From Augochlora pura (Eukaryota; Arthropoda; Insecta; Hymenoptera; Halictidae): a stretch of 64,000 nucleotides of DNA. Under the pieces are notes generated by a model. It worked only from the letters and a program-made list of their open reading frames with translations, did not search any database and had not been told where the DNA came from. The number at the start of each line of letters is the position of its first letter. The stretch's first letter is position 1. Positions 25,471 through 36,081 of this stretch are shown piece after piece. The stretch spans positions 13,257,714-13,321,713 of the forward strand of contig NC_135777.1 in assembly GCF_028453695.1 (NCBI RefSeq). The letters run 5' to 3'. The position numbers and the translations under genes are program-made.

Positions 25471-26049
25471 CGCTGGCACTACCCCTTCTGCTCCTCCTCG
25501 ATTTCTCTTTCTCTTGCACACACAGGTGCGCCGCGCCGCGGAACATGTTCGCAAAGGTGCACGCCGCACACGGCTACCCCGGCTCCGGTAGATCTTCCCC
25601 CGCGATGAACTATATTATTTCCGGTGGAAAGCGGCTCCCGAAGCTCGAGTGCCACGCCGTCGAGCTTCAAACGCGACCCCTCGGGTAATTGGTTCACTTA
25701 AACGCGGATCGATACACAATTACAGTGTAATTAGAGTACCAATTAAGAGGGTTTCGATTCGTTCGCGGGCTTTTTCACGGGCGCCTTGTGTTTACGCGCA
25801 ACAATACACGCGACACACCGCCACCAGGAAATTGCGTCGCCCTCCGGTATTTTCCGATCTCTTTCGTCTCCAAGATCGATCAAAATCTCAGCTGGTTACT
25901 TTTCCCGTGATTGACACGTATTCGTCTTCGTCATTTTTGTGCTCGACAAAAAATTATTTATTTCATTGAGTAACTTCCAGGAGATCGTTGGAATCGTCGT
26001 ACGATGTACTGGCATATACCATCTTCAAAGAATAATTTTTGTTCTGCGT

Positions 26050-26305
26050 TTAAACCCTTGCACCATAATAACGAGTCAGACTTCTAATGAAGATTCCACG
26101 TAATTTCTACTAAATATGAATATTATTAACTACTTCTAAATCGAAATCAAATTGAATTTTTCTATCACGAAAGTCTACAAACGGAAGTAAATAAAGATAA
26201 TACAAGAAACAAAATTGGTCTGGTTCTATTATATTAACGAAAATATTAAGGGTAAACAAGTGTTAATCAACGCAGCGTGAAAGAAGTCGTAGTGCAAGGG
26301 GTTAA
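26050..26305. mobile_element. TTAA-flanked MITE, family A (left end first)
   Basis: Left end TTAAACCCTTGCAC at 26050; right end GTGCAAGGGGTTAA at 26292-26305; these match as inverted repeats with one mismatch. Just inside the left end is ATAATAACGAGTCAGACT, which family members at 43809 and (inverted) 42199 share. The 256-bp interior is AT-rich, with no transposase. It lies within about 30 bp of the 3' end of the retrotransposon fragment at 26335-26845. TTAA duplication and CCC-initial ends indicate a piggyBac-type non-autonomous element. Confidence 0.85.
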
Positions 26306-26334
26306 AGTCGCATCAACCACCAGATGGGATATTA

Positions 26335-26845
26335 GTGACTCAAGACAGACTTAAAGTTTATTGTACAGTTGGGACTGTTTCAAGTATTGCAGTAGGTTCT
26401 AGATTGCTTCTTTGTTCTTCAGTGTGTTTTTTAGAGGACGTCTGATATAATATTGTCTTTCCGTGCGGTCAGTTCTACATTGTATGGTGACGTGCATGTT
26501 CTATAGGTTGGTGGTTCTTTTTTGCTGAGGAGATATCGGTAGATAAGTTTCGTATGGCTTAGTATTATCCTTAAAATCACAAGCTGATCACGAGATATAC
26601 TCTTTTTGAAAAAGTAATCTTTTAGTGTGCTAGTCTTTTGGATGACGAACTTTTCCATTCATTGTTCCATTCGTCTTCAATCGTTTTTTTTTTTTTAGTA
26701 TATGGGTTAGAGTTTCTAGTGGAAGGTTGTTGTTAGATGGGCTGGAAGATGGTGAATTAGCTGCCTCTTTGGCCGCTTTGTCGGCTGTTTCGTCTCCGAA
26801 TAATTTTGGGTACGATAATTGCATGGGAGATTTATATCGAAACAT
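26335..26845 (-). pseudogene. Decayed 3' end of a non-LTR (jockey-like) retrotransposon ORF2: RNase H domain and C-terminus
   Basis: Reading leftwards on the minus strand, one frame (26845-26630) contains GDETADKAAKEA, the segment after the histidine of retroelement RNase H domains (normally GNExADxxAKEA). A neighbouring frame holds EWNNEWKSSSKRLAH. The next frame (26658-26431) has RDQLVILRIILSHTKLIYRY followed by LLSKKEPPTYRTC, matching the conserved R-x-x-x-x-L-x-R-x-R-x-G-H-T-x-L and EPP-x-C motifs. A last frame near 26390-26340 gives LQYLKQSQLYNKL, close to the usual C-terminal FLKxxGLYxxL. The motifs are in the right order, but frameshifts and stops separate them, and the reverse transcriptase part is missing, so this is a 5'-truncated dead copy. 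Clade assignment is from recalled motif patterns, not a search. Confidence 0.75.
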
Positions 26846-26943
26846 GCATCACGTTGTTGCATGTGTTTGACGTTGTTTGCCATTTCGATAGCACGATTAT
26901 ACATAGTGGCCAACGCAACTGTTATACCTCCTATAACTTCCAA

Positions 26944-28540
26944 AATTTGAGTTGTACAAAAAAGACTTGTATATAAAAGTTGCGCGGTTTCTTTCGTTTG
27001 CGGTGCACATGCTGCAATTCGGCAGTTACAGTTTGATGGATATTCTCGCTGCGGATCGCGGTCCGAAACGGAAAATTTCGACCGGCCAGGGAAAAGTGCA
27101 ATAAGCCGGCTGTTTAATGGCCAATCGAGAATCGAATGGTGGGACGTCCTACTCGAGTGGACAGCTAGTCGCCCAAGGCTGATATTAAATCTCGGGGTCC
27201 GAATACTGTTTCAATCAATCCGTAGCCGGGCTATGCGTGATCGTGAGCCGCGAATCTGGTCGGCAGGCGCGCTCTCGTAAATACGATTAAAATCCCGCGT
27301 GACGAGAGTCCGTACCGAGGTCGGGAACTGTTATTGCCGTTCGAAACTGGCTAGATCCAGTCGGCGAAAGCGAGTTTTTCGACATTTTTCGGGAACGGTG
27401 GACGGCAATGGTCGGGGAGAGTGGGGGGTCGGGAAACGTTTAACTTGGACACGCGTCGGTCGCCACGGGGAAGTTACGGAGGCCGTCGGACGATCGTTCG
27501 AAGAGCCGCCGTTTCGGAGGGTCGGCGATTCGTAGGAATGGATCGGGCGTTTCCGATCGGCAATTCGGCAGCGAGTCGTTCCGGGGCTCGGCTCGCCGCA
27601 CACCGATCCACCTGACTCGCAATTATCCCTCTCTGACCGCACGCGAGATTCGTGTTTGCTATTTATTTATCGTTCGCGCTGCATATTCCGCGCGGCGCCG
27701 GCAAACAATCGACAGGCAAACATTCGGCCATGCACCGGCGCCGGCAGCGCCAACGCCCGAGCACCGGATGCCCAAATATTTCCCCGGGAAATGCATCGTT
27801 CGACGACCGCGCGAAATTCCGGCAGTTTCCCGTAGTTTCCCGCGAACACAGAAAAGCTTTCCCCCTTTTTTCACCGGCCCCGGTTCTATCCCTGACGCCG
27901 TCGCTTACAGGCTCCGGAAAAATTTGTTTCGGACCGAATCGAATCGCTTTTTCCGCGCGGACCCTTTAAGTCTCCAGCGAAAATCCCCCGACTTCGCGCG
28001 ATCAAACGAACCGCTGCTCGGTTCACCGTTCAGCCGAAGTTTCGCATTGATGTGCGCAATGCTCCAGCGGTTGGCGGAATGCGAGAGAGATCTTTTTTCT
28101 ACAGGCGATAAGAAAACCTCGGAGTGTGTCTGCGTAGCTTTAAGTGGAAACTGTCACGGCCATTAGGAGCTGAACGAGCTGGTTTTCAGTGGAATTAACG
28201 CGGATGACGGGAACTCGCAATTGCCAGCTTGGTACGCGAATGAAATATTTAGACAGAATATTACCTCCGTGTGAAATGAGACGTGTCAGAAATGAGACGG
28301 GGAGTTTGAATGAAATATTAGTGAAAACGTCTAAACGTGGTGTCAATTCAATCTGTCTTTCATTTTTGCAGTAGAAAATTTCCTAAGAAAAAAGTAATTT
28401 AGTATTGACTAATTTTATTTATAATATTTATTATATTTATTATTATCTTTACTTATAATTACTTATTATTATATTTACTTATAGTTATTATTGAATAATC
28501 GAAAATCTAAAATGAAAACAAAATGAGAGAGGTTGAAAGG
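26944..28540. other. GC-rich gene-free stretch
   Basis: CpG-rich from about 27040 to 28130, with many overlapping Arg/Pro/Gly-rich frames on both strands, the longest 132 codons. AT-rich low-complexity DNA follows at 28417-28493 (ATTATT/TTATATT words). No exon, domain or RNA gene is recognised. Confidence 0.45.
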
Positions 28541-28705
28541 AGGCTACGGAGAAGCAAGACAATGACGGAAGTCGGGAGGCGTTGTTAGTTTACAATCAGC
28601 CAGTCTTGAATCCCCCATTTCATGGAAATTGGGGCTAATAGGAAGGAATTACTTTTTCCAATAAGAGAGACGCGTTTGCCCTACTTTTGCGAGGGTAATA
28701 ACAAT
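28541..28705. mobile_element. Diverged inverted copy of the 3948-4436 element interior
   Basis: Aligned by eye, this segment matches the reverse complement of 4017-4190 over most of its length. Shared words include GAAATTGGGGCTAATAG, CCAATAA followed by GAGACGC, and GAGGG before TAA or CATAA. The 30-nt terminal arms of the first copy are not evident here, so this copy is partial or eroded. Confidence 0.6.
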
Positions 28706-28950
28706 GGATGACTTGGTGGGAATTGGTTCTATATTAATGGACAATATAATTGCAGTCGCACCCTCCCCCTGCTCCTCGTGACGATCGTCACTTTGACCAG
28801 TGACAAACAGTACAGTAACGCATTGAGTTTTCCCTCAAGTATGTACCTAAGTCTGAATTATGCATTATTTGTATCGAGTTATTTTCGTCGTGGTTAGTGA
28901 ATTATTGGACATTTTCAAAACTGAGTGTTATTGTTTCAAAGATTCTTTAG

Positions 28951-29046
28951 GGCTTCTTGACGGGCAACAACTCCAAGGGCCATTGGAAATGCAAAAAGGG
29001 CTGCTACGGCTCCACGAGGCACTGCAAATATGAACGACTACAATGA
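28951..29046 (+). CDS. Candidate terminal exon, short cysteine-rich C-terminus
   Basis: A 31-codon frame ending in TGA at 29044-29046. It starts directly after an acceptor-like GATTCTTTAG (AG at 28949-28950); upstream, the same frame is closed by that TAG, as expected if 28951 is an exon start. The residues are compositionally protein-like: GFLTGNNSKGHWKC opens it, with cysteines at codons 14, 18 and 25. 22 of the first 25 codons end in G or C, although the flanking DNA is AT-rich, which is strong evidence for past or present coding selection. An AATAAA lies at 29302. I do not recognise the protein; it could be the tail of a small secreted peptide or of a larger cysteine-rich protein. The upstream exon was not found in the window. 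Confidence 0.45.
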   Translation, partial: GFLTGNNSKGHWKCKKGCYGSTRHCKYERLQ

Positions 29047-30020
29047 TCGTGCATTTTTAGCGTCGGAAAAATATAGAGGTCGTTCCCAATTTAAAGGCAA
29101 ACAGTAGATAAAAAATAGATAAAAAGTCTTATTTAGAATCATGTTAACGGTCGTAGAAAATACGTGGGAATGGATAGAATTCCGAATCGTTCGATTAAAC
29201 TCAAGCATTCTCTTAGATGTATTGATAAAGAGTATGTACTTCAAGGGTAGCATTCAGTCGCGTCATCGTGGTATACCAAGTTGTCCACAGCCATTTAGTC
29301 GAATAAAAGCAATGACTTCGCTAAGTGATCCTTGCCTCGTTTTCCAAACGTTCCAGCCAGAGTCCGTCAACAAGCTCGGTGGCTGGTATTACTTCTGCCC
29401 TCTTTTCTCGTCTCAGTGAATCGTATAATCACAGTTGGACGTTCGGGTAATTGCGTCAGTTGGCTGCAATTATTGCCACGGTCCTGTTTCGGTACGGTCG
29501 AACGCGTAGGAGGTTTCGGAACTTCGGCGAAACTTCCTGCACTGCGAGATGCGGGTCAAATTTGAGCAGCAAGCACCCCTATACTATAATCAACGGTGTG
29601 GCTGTGGCGTGTAGCCATCGTCGTGATCAACCTCGCTAAACTTGCTCTACCCTCCCCTAAATTTCTCGTTAGATATTCCCCGGCGAAGATATAATTCCCG
29701 AACAAAGACCGATCGGCGAAACAACCGTATCGCTTATTCGCGATAATCAGCGGACGTCGTTCGCTAATAGCCCTCGTTAACTGCCCGCTAATAATCGGTC
29801 GCTGTTTAAAGAGCATACTTGGACAAACCTCAGCATCCCTCTCCCACGCAACCGCGTTAATTCTCCGACGGCTCTTTGTTCCCCTCGAAAATAACACGAA
29901 TTAACAGGCGTCGGTCCGCGTGTCGCGATAAAAGCTACGCGACAATTGCCGCCGTTTTACATGCTCGAAATTGTCCTGTTACGCGTGGGCTCGTGCCGCG
30001 ATTCCTCTGCTCTCTCTCCG

Positions 30021-30059
<39 letters not shown>

Positions 30060-31090
30060 CTCTATCTCTTTCTCTCTCTCTCTCTATTACCCCGTGGGAT
30101 CCTGTAATCCGTGACCCGGAATCTTCCTCTGGGTACGGAGGCGCACCGGCTGTTTATGGAAATGAAACGGATCCGTTCCGAATCGAAAACGATTCGCCGT
30201 TTAAGCGGAGTAATTCCGTTGCGCTTTAATCGGCCATAAATCCGGCCTCGTTAACGTTCCTTCCGCGAGACCGGCGCCGTCGAAAACTTCCGTCTGCCAG
30301 TTTTGTTCCTCGGACGAGCCGGCTATCGTTCGCGGACACTTGGTACCGCGCTCTCGACTTTTACCCGATCCTAAAAGCATCCCGTTTCTTCCCTTTCGCC
30401 TCTCGCCACGAGAGAAGCGCGATTTCAATTCAACCCTCAAACTGCCGAGAGGATTTTCATGGAATCGCTGAGACCAATGATAACCCCGCAATATTTACTA
30501 GAAATAAAACTTTAACGGCGATGCTCGCTTTAACGCGAACGTTAAACTTTCAGCATTTTGTTCCCGCTGAAATACGATGGTTTTATTGCGCCAACAGAAA
30601 CGACTGTCGCATCTTTTCCTCTTTTTTTTTTTGATTTTGCGCTTGTGTCGTGAAAATTTTTAAATTAATTCGACCTGATTTCTTTGTGCGATGCAGGCGA
30701 AATGCATGTATATCGAATGTTTAGTTTTTGGAATCTTGTTTGTGATTTTGCTTCTAGAAAAATATGTAAAATTGTTAAAAGAATGCTACTGAGAATTGGA
30801 AACTTCTTCAGGTGGTAGACGATCTTTGCCTTGGTTAATTTATGTATTGTTGATTTTTTTTTAATATGTTGATCTTTTGTAATGGTTTTTGTTTCTTTAT
30901 TTTATTTGTTTGTCACAACGTTGTCTTACTTGAATGCTGTCATTTCTTGTTCTTTTAATTAAGCAAGTGCTTTAGACACTTACCAAGTCCATGCGTACTT
31001 TATGTATCCATATATTGCTCTCACACAATAATACTTACATCAAATAATATACCATAAAAATAAAATTTTAAATTGTAATTTGCTACACTT
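29047..31090. other. Gene-free stretch with a long CT tract
   Basis: Possible 3' untranslated DNA follows the exon candidate to about 29310. The rest is GC-rich to about 30540, with the CT microsatellite at 30009-30085 and a 21-bp word at 30103-30123 repeated at 34049. From 30600 it is AT-rich with long T-runs. No gene is supported. Confidence 0.45.
30009..30085. repeat. (CT)n microsatellite
   Basis: Nearly pure CT dinucleotides at 30024-30057, with CT-rich flanks interrupted by CCGCG and TTGCTCTATC. Confidence 0.9.
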
Positions 31091-31288
31091 TTAACCACTT
31101 AGCTGCGTCAATATATTTAGAAGATAAATTTTGTTACGCATTTTATCGACCATACTGTGTGTAATCTTTTTAACAATTGTTCTAAAAATATCCTGAACCG
31201 TGCGCAATTTATGACTATGTCAACATAAGTATTTTGACATAAATCGTAGGAGAAGTATATTTATTATAAGACGCAGCTAACAGGTTAA
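31091..31288. mobile_element. TTAA-flanked MITE with TTAGCTGCGTC ends
   Basis: Left end TTAACCACTTAGCTGCGTC (31091-31109) and right end GACGCAGCTAACAGGTTAA (31270-31288) are reverse complements except for two positions. The 198-bp AT-rich interior has no coding frame. TTAA flanks and CC-initial ends place it with piggyBac-type non-autonomous elements. Its left start, TTAACCACTT, is the same as that of the 7811 element, but the following bases differ. Confidence 0.85.
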
Positions 31289-32322
31289 TATAAGGAATTA
31301 AAATGTTCATAATCTACTTTTACGTCTGTTGGTAAAATTCTTGAATTGTCGTAGATCGAGTATACTAGGAAATTTTTAATTTTCTTATAAATATCTACCT
31401 GAACATAACAATCCTCTTTTCGCAGATTTTAGCAGTCGATCAATCGTTTCTTTCTCTTCGGTTCACTGAAATCTTTCAAACACCGACGGCAGAGTAATAT
31501 TATATAAATATACACCTTACTAATATCTTCCAGCATAAATACCTATCTATAAAGCTAGAACATCCTTCACTATAATGTTTAATATATTCTTCTACTATAC
31601 CGTATATACTATTCTTATATCATACTGCACTGACTTAATATTGTTAATATACATAAACGTCGACATGCCCGTTAAAAAATAAATAACAAAATAGAATATT
31701 GTTACAACCAGGGAATTGTATTTAATTCATTGTAGCGATTTGTGGGTAAGTCAGACATTTCTCAAACCCAATTTGCGCGGAGATTGTCTACGAAATTACC
31801 GAGCGTCGAGGATGCCCGCACGAAGGCCGGGACCGTGTCGAACGCGTCAACGGCGCGCGTTTCGAAGCGGGGCAACGATTTCGTTAACAACCCCCGCAGA
31901 GGTCTCGCGTGAACGGATCTCTTCGTGTCTGCGATCCGCCGTCGGTTTAGCCCTCTCATTAACCGGCGCTGCGGTTGCGTGACGATTATTGGAACGTGCT
32001 GGCCGACGTTTCTGCTGAAAGAGGGCGCACAATAAGAGCAGAACAGTCTGTTTCCACCTGAACGAGGAGAAGGCCCCGTCCATTGGATTCGTGCGAACAG
32101 CTGGCCGGTGGCTTGCGTAATATCGACCGCAATTCCGTCCAGGCTGACAGAAGGTCGTCGGATCCTCCGTTTCACGCGATCTCAGAGTTTTTCGGGCGCC
32201 ACGACGAGATCATTGTCAACGCTCGTCTCGTGTTTTCGCCTCGTTAGCCGGAGACGCGTTGCTGATTAATAGCAAACACGAGAGCCTGTACGGCGCGGAC
32301 GAAAAATCTCGGACGCGCCGCG

Positions 32323-32352
32323 CGGCGACGCGGCGACGCGGCGACGCGGCCA
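32323..32352. repeat. Short GACGCGGC tandem repeat
   Basis: Roughly four consecutive copies of the 8-bp unit GACGCGGC, the last altered to CACGCCGG. Confidence 0.75.
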
Positions 32353-33281
32353 CGCCGGCTTGAATAGACCGCCGCGCCGCTCTGATTTCCCGATTCCGAT
32401 GCTAATGCGAATTAACTGCGCCGCGCCGCGTTGCGCGACGTGGCGTGCCCGCGGCCTGAAGATAAAAGGATCCCGGATTACATCGCATTACATCGTAATC
32501 CGTTAGCCGGAACCAAGGGGCTGTTTCACCTTCTGGGATGGGAACCTCCGCCGAATCGAGCCGAATACCTGCGGCGAGGCGCTTCCACAAGCAATCGACG
32601 CGGATAGATCGCTGATCTTCGTTAACGTCGAGTAACCCGAATTATTTCTTGGGCCCTCGTCAATTGTTTATATTACAATACATTATATTTTAATATATCT
32701 GGAGTAAGTGAGTCGATTATTGCATCAACTCCTGGTTACAATAACTTTACTTCTATTTGAAAACGATATTATTAAATTAAAGATATGGAATGTTTTAAAT
32801 AAAATTTGATGTGCAAAATGGTCATTGTACAAATACAAAAGATAATGGCAATTTTATATATGATCGTTATAAATAATAAGTTATAACAGGTCACAATAAG
32901 TGTATAAATAAATATTTTAACAGAAAGAATAACGATCATCTCATTACCATAAAATTTACATGTCTTTAAATAAATACCCCATTTCATTCTACCTGTGGCA
33001 TAAAACAATAAATTTCGCCGCTTTCAGAAAATTGTATCTTCATTGTTAAATAAATTGTTTGTTTGACTAAAACGTATTATTTCCTAATAGATTAAATTTC
33101 ACTGAATATTTCCGCTGGCATTCAACATTTATTTTGCCATCTCATTTTTGATTAGCAGAAATAATAACTGCGCATCCCCGTTTTAACCTACTTTTCCTTA
33201 CAACGAGCACGCCGTCGCAATTGTATAATAAACTGACGGTAGAACAGAATTATAACGTGCGGTGGCGTAAGAAGTGCTCGA

Positions 33282-33309
33282 AAACAACAGTGCGGAGCAC
33301 CTGTTGTTT
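33282..33309. repeat. Short hairpin with near-perfect stem
   Basis: AAACAACAG (33282-33290) pairs with CTGTTGTTT (33301-33309), and the inner TGC..GCA extends the stem with one bulged C. Too short for a typical microRNA precursor. Confidence 0.65.
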
Positions 33310-33617
33310 AGTTAGAGAAGCGTTGAAAATCAAATAAAACTACAAACACGGGCGGGAACGAAATTAGTCTCGTAAAGCGGTAAGTAGAAACGGTCTGCAA
33401 TGATCGGACAACGTTTCTCCCATTGCGGCGAAGCTTAAGCACTACAAAATCATTTGAACTCCCGCCCTTTGCGGCAGCACCTTCAGAGGCAATTTCAATG
33501 ACCATAATCGTGTAGGGTCAATCATGATCGCGGCCAGAGAAAATCAAGAAAAATGTGCGAAGGAATTGGAACGAATATCGCGCGGTGTCTGAAACGTTTT
33601 TTACAGTACGGAACGAT

Positions 33618-33789
33618 TTAACCCCTTAAAATTGGAATAAAATTCTAATCCCTTGTTATTAATATTCAAGCATACAAGTAAATACAGGCGCGGAATAAAC
33701 ATTTATTTCTGTCTCTTCTAAGAAATTGTGTCTATTGGAAAATTCCTAATCGCAGTGACTGTGAAGAAAATGGTACGTCAAGGGGTTAA
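33618..33789. mobile_element. TTAA-flanked MITE, shortened family A member
   Basis: Left end TTAACCCCTT at 33618 and right end AAGGGGTTAA at 33780-33789 are perfect 10-nt inverted repeats. The interior shares words with family A (GGAATAAAATTCTAA against CGAAATAAAATTTGAA, and a similar right-hand subterminal stretch), but the GAGTC-A-GACTC palindrome near the left end is missing. At 172 bp it is shorter than the other copies, consistent with an internal deletion. Confidence 0.7.
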
Positions 33790-34295
33790 TTGAACGTACT
33801 TATTTACAAGGGAATTACGTCGGCCGCGATCAGTTCTCCGCACGTCGCCGGATACGAGATGTTATGGGAGGCTATGGAATCGCCGTGGAAAGCACGGTAG
33901 ACCGTGTTCTGGGTTTTATCGCGGAGGACGGACACGCGTATCGTCGGAGCGGAGCGTTTGCCGACCGGAATTATTAGGACGGTCCACGTATCGGCCGGGC
34001 AAGTCCGTTTAGAACCGTTTGCAAAATGAAATTAACGTCGCGCTACAATGTAATCCGTGACCCGGAATCACCGTGTCGCATTAGGCGGCTCTACGTGTCC
34101 CATTCCGGGAGAGCGTATGTTTGCCAAACGATATTAGTATTACGACTGTCCCCGCTATCTGCGGTTACAATTTCCCCGGCGAACTGGATCTTCTCGCCGC
34201 CTCCAAGTTTACCGCCGCTACCTTGCCACGTAATTACTGTTATTTTATTGCTGTTCCGCCATTAGCGCGTCGCGGTCCGACTCGACTCCGGCTTC

Positions 34296-34318
34296 GCTCT
34301 CTCTCTCTCTCTCTCTCG
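34296..34318. repeat. (CT)n microsatellite
   Basis: About 11 CT units following GGCTTCG and ending at CGCCCCCG. Confidence 0.85.
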
Positions 34319-36053
34319 CCCCCGTTCTCCGCCGCCGAGCCGGAGGACTCGATTAAATAAAGTGGCTCGATTAAAAGCAAGAAAAGTCCCGGCCGCTGCC
34401 AGACAGACTTCCATTTACCCGGCCGATCGACCCGCTATCAACCCCGCCCGCGAACAATGCGAATAATGAAGCAACATCTGCAAGGTGACATCCTTCCATC
34501 TGATTTGCGATCGTCTTGCCAATAATCGGCTCTCGATCTTTATGCGGAATGAGATTCTGAAGCGGTTGTAAAAAAAGATAGAGGTTAAGTAGAAAGATTT
34601 TTCATATTTCCATAATTTCATTAAGTTTCTTCGTTTCTATTCCACCTCCTCGCCTCAATCGCAAATAATTATATCTGTCGCTTGTAGTGCTTCATCTTGA
34701 ATATTGTGCTCAGATTTGTATACTCTTGAGAGAAAAAGATTGACAACGGACTACTTATTTTTGTATTTATATTTATTAATAATCGCATTATAGGTAATCT
34801 ATAACCGCATGTCCTGCGGTTAACGATTGCGGTTAACAATTCTGTAACAATTGCTGATAGACGAGAGAAACTGTATAGATAGATCACGCTCTACGTCAAA
34901 TGTTTAATGCAAAAACATTGATTTCGTCAATGGATCGCTAATCTTTCATAGATTAGATCTTGTTAAAGTTACTAAAAGTTAATCAGTACAATTTTATATA
35001 TCTTGTAATTACATTTTACTTCTATACAAAATTCCTTATTTACATAATGCGAGGGGCACTTTGTTCGTCGAAACAAATAAAGGGGATAAAACAAATGAAA
35101 AACAAATGCAGAACAATCACGGTCTAGTCATCATTCTTATTAAGGCGACACTCTTAAGCAGCCTATTGTTTAAATTGCTCGTTCCTCCAACGTTCCGCCG
35201 ATTCTCATTTTCCAAGAACAATCCCAGATCATTGTTCGCGTAATAAAGAGTCAACAGAATAAATATCAAGACTAAGTTCCGTGAGTTCGCGCGGCGTACA
35301 GACCGGGGGAAATTTCGCGATTCTGTTTGGGAAGCTCGATCGTCGTATCTCTAAATAAACACTACAAAGGGGATTCGGTTGGGTTAAAAGCTTCGCACCC
35401 CAGCGACGTTTAATTTCTGCCGCCCTTTTTGCATCTCCGATAGTTGCCGAGATAGCGAACCGCCGCGGACACTCTCGCGCGGCCCGACGCTTTGTGTGCC
35501 CGGCAACAATTGGTCGGTGCTCGCTGTCGGCGCGTTTCGCGTCATCACGGATCCCGCGAGCGTGCTCGGGTCGATCCCGCTCGCAGACTTTTCGGGCCGA
35601 TCGATGTCGGTTCGGGAAAGCGTATATCGGGCGGCGCGTAGCTCCGTGCTTTCGGCACTCTAAACGAAATACCGCGCGGAGAACACTGGCGGCGCCGAGA
35701 GAAGTAATGGCTGGAGAGACGCTCGAACGCGCACGCCGGCGGACTCTTTGAAAATTTCGAGAATGCCCGGGCGTACACTCTTCCGCCCCGGCGTCGTTCC
35801 GGACTCTCGCCACGTTCGAGGGTTTTCCCTCTTTCCACCTTTCCGCTCCCTTCGCGCTTTAATTCCCTCGCTGCGGAGCGGCGCGGCGCAGCACCGACTT
35901 TATTTCTTCATTCCCTCCTCGGAATTTTTAACTCGGGCCCGGCTCACGTTCCACGCGAACAGATCGTTCCCTTTCTTTAAGACTCCCCTGAACTTGTTAC
36001 ATTTCTAATGGACAGGAGCGCGGCTGCTTGAATAAACGATTACGAATTTAATT

Positions 36054-36081
36054 GCGCCGGCGCGGCGCGGCGCGGCGCGGC
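36054..36081. repeat. GGCGC pentanucleotide tandem repeat
   Basis: Four or five contiguous GGCGC/CGCGG units in an already CpG-rich region. Confidence 0.75.

Larger units (their letters stand above)
22451..26049. other. Gene-free stretch with G-run, hairpin and dinucleotide repeats
   Basis: GC-rich overall. It contains a G16 run, a perfect 11-bp hairpin and two dinucleotide repeat tracts, each listed separately. Many short frames overlap on both strands; none shows a domain, a signal peptide or a coherent splice pattern. Confidence 0.45.
31289..33617. other. Gene-free stretch, AT-rich flanks around a GC-rich core
   Basis: 31290-31740 and 32640-33240 are AT-rich. 31760-32640 is GC-rich, with a short GACGCGGC tandem at 32323-32352 and the word GTAATCCGTTAGCCGGAACC at 32495. 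Frames in the GC-rich part are Arg-rich and overlap on both strands. Confidence 0.45.

Noticed and set aside
35229..35813. 194-codon minus-strand frame, among the longest in the window
   Set aside because: Arg/Ala/Ser-rich in CpG-rich DNA, overlapped by frames on the plus strand, with no domain, signal peptide or splice structure.
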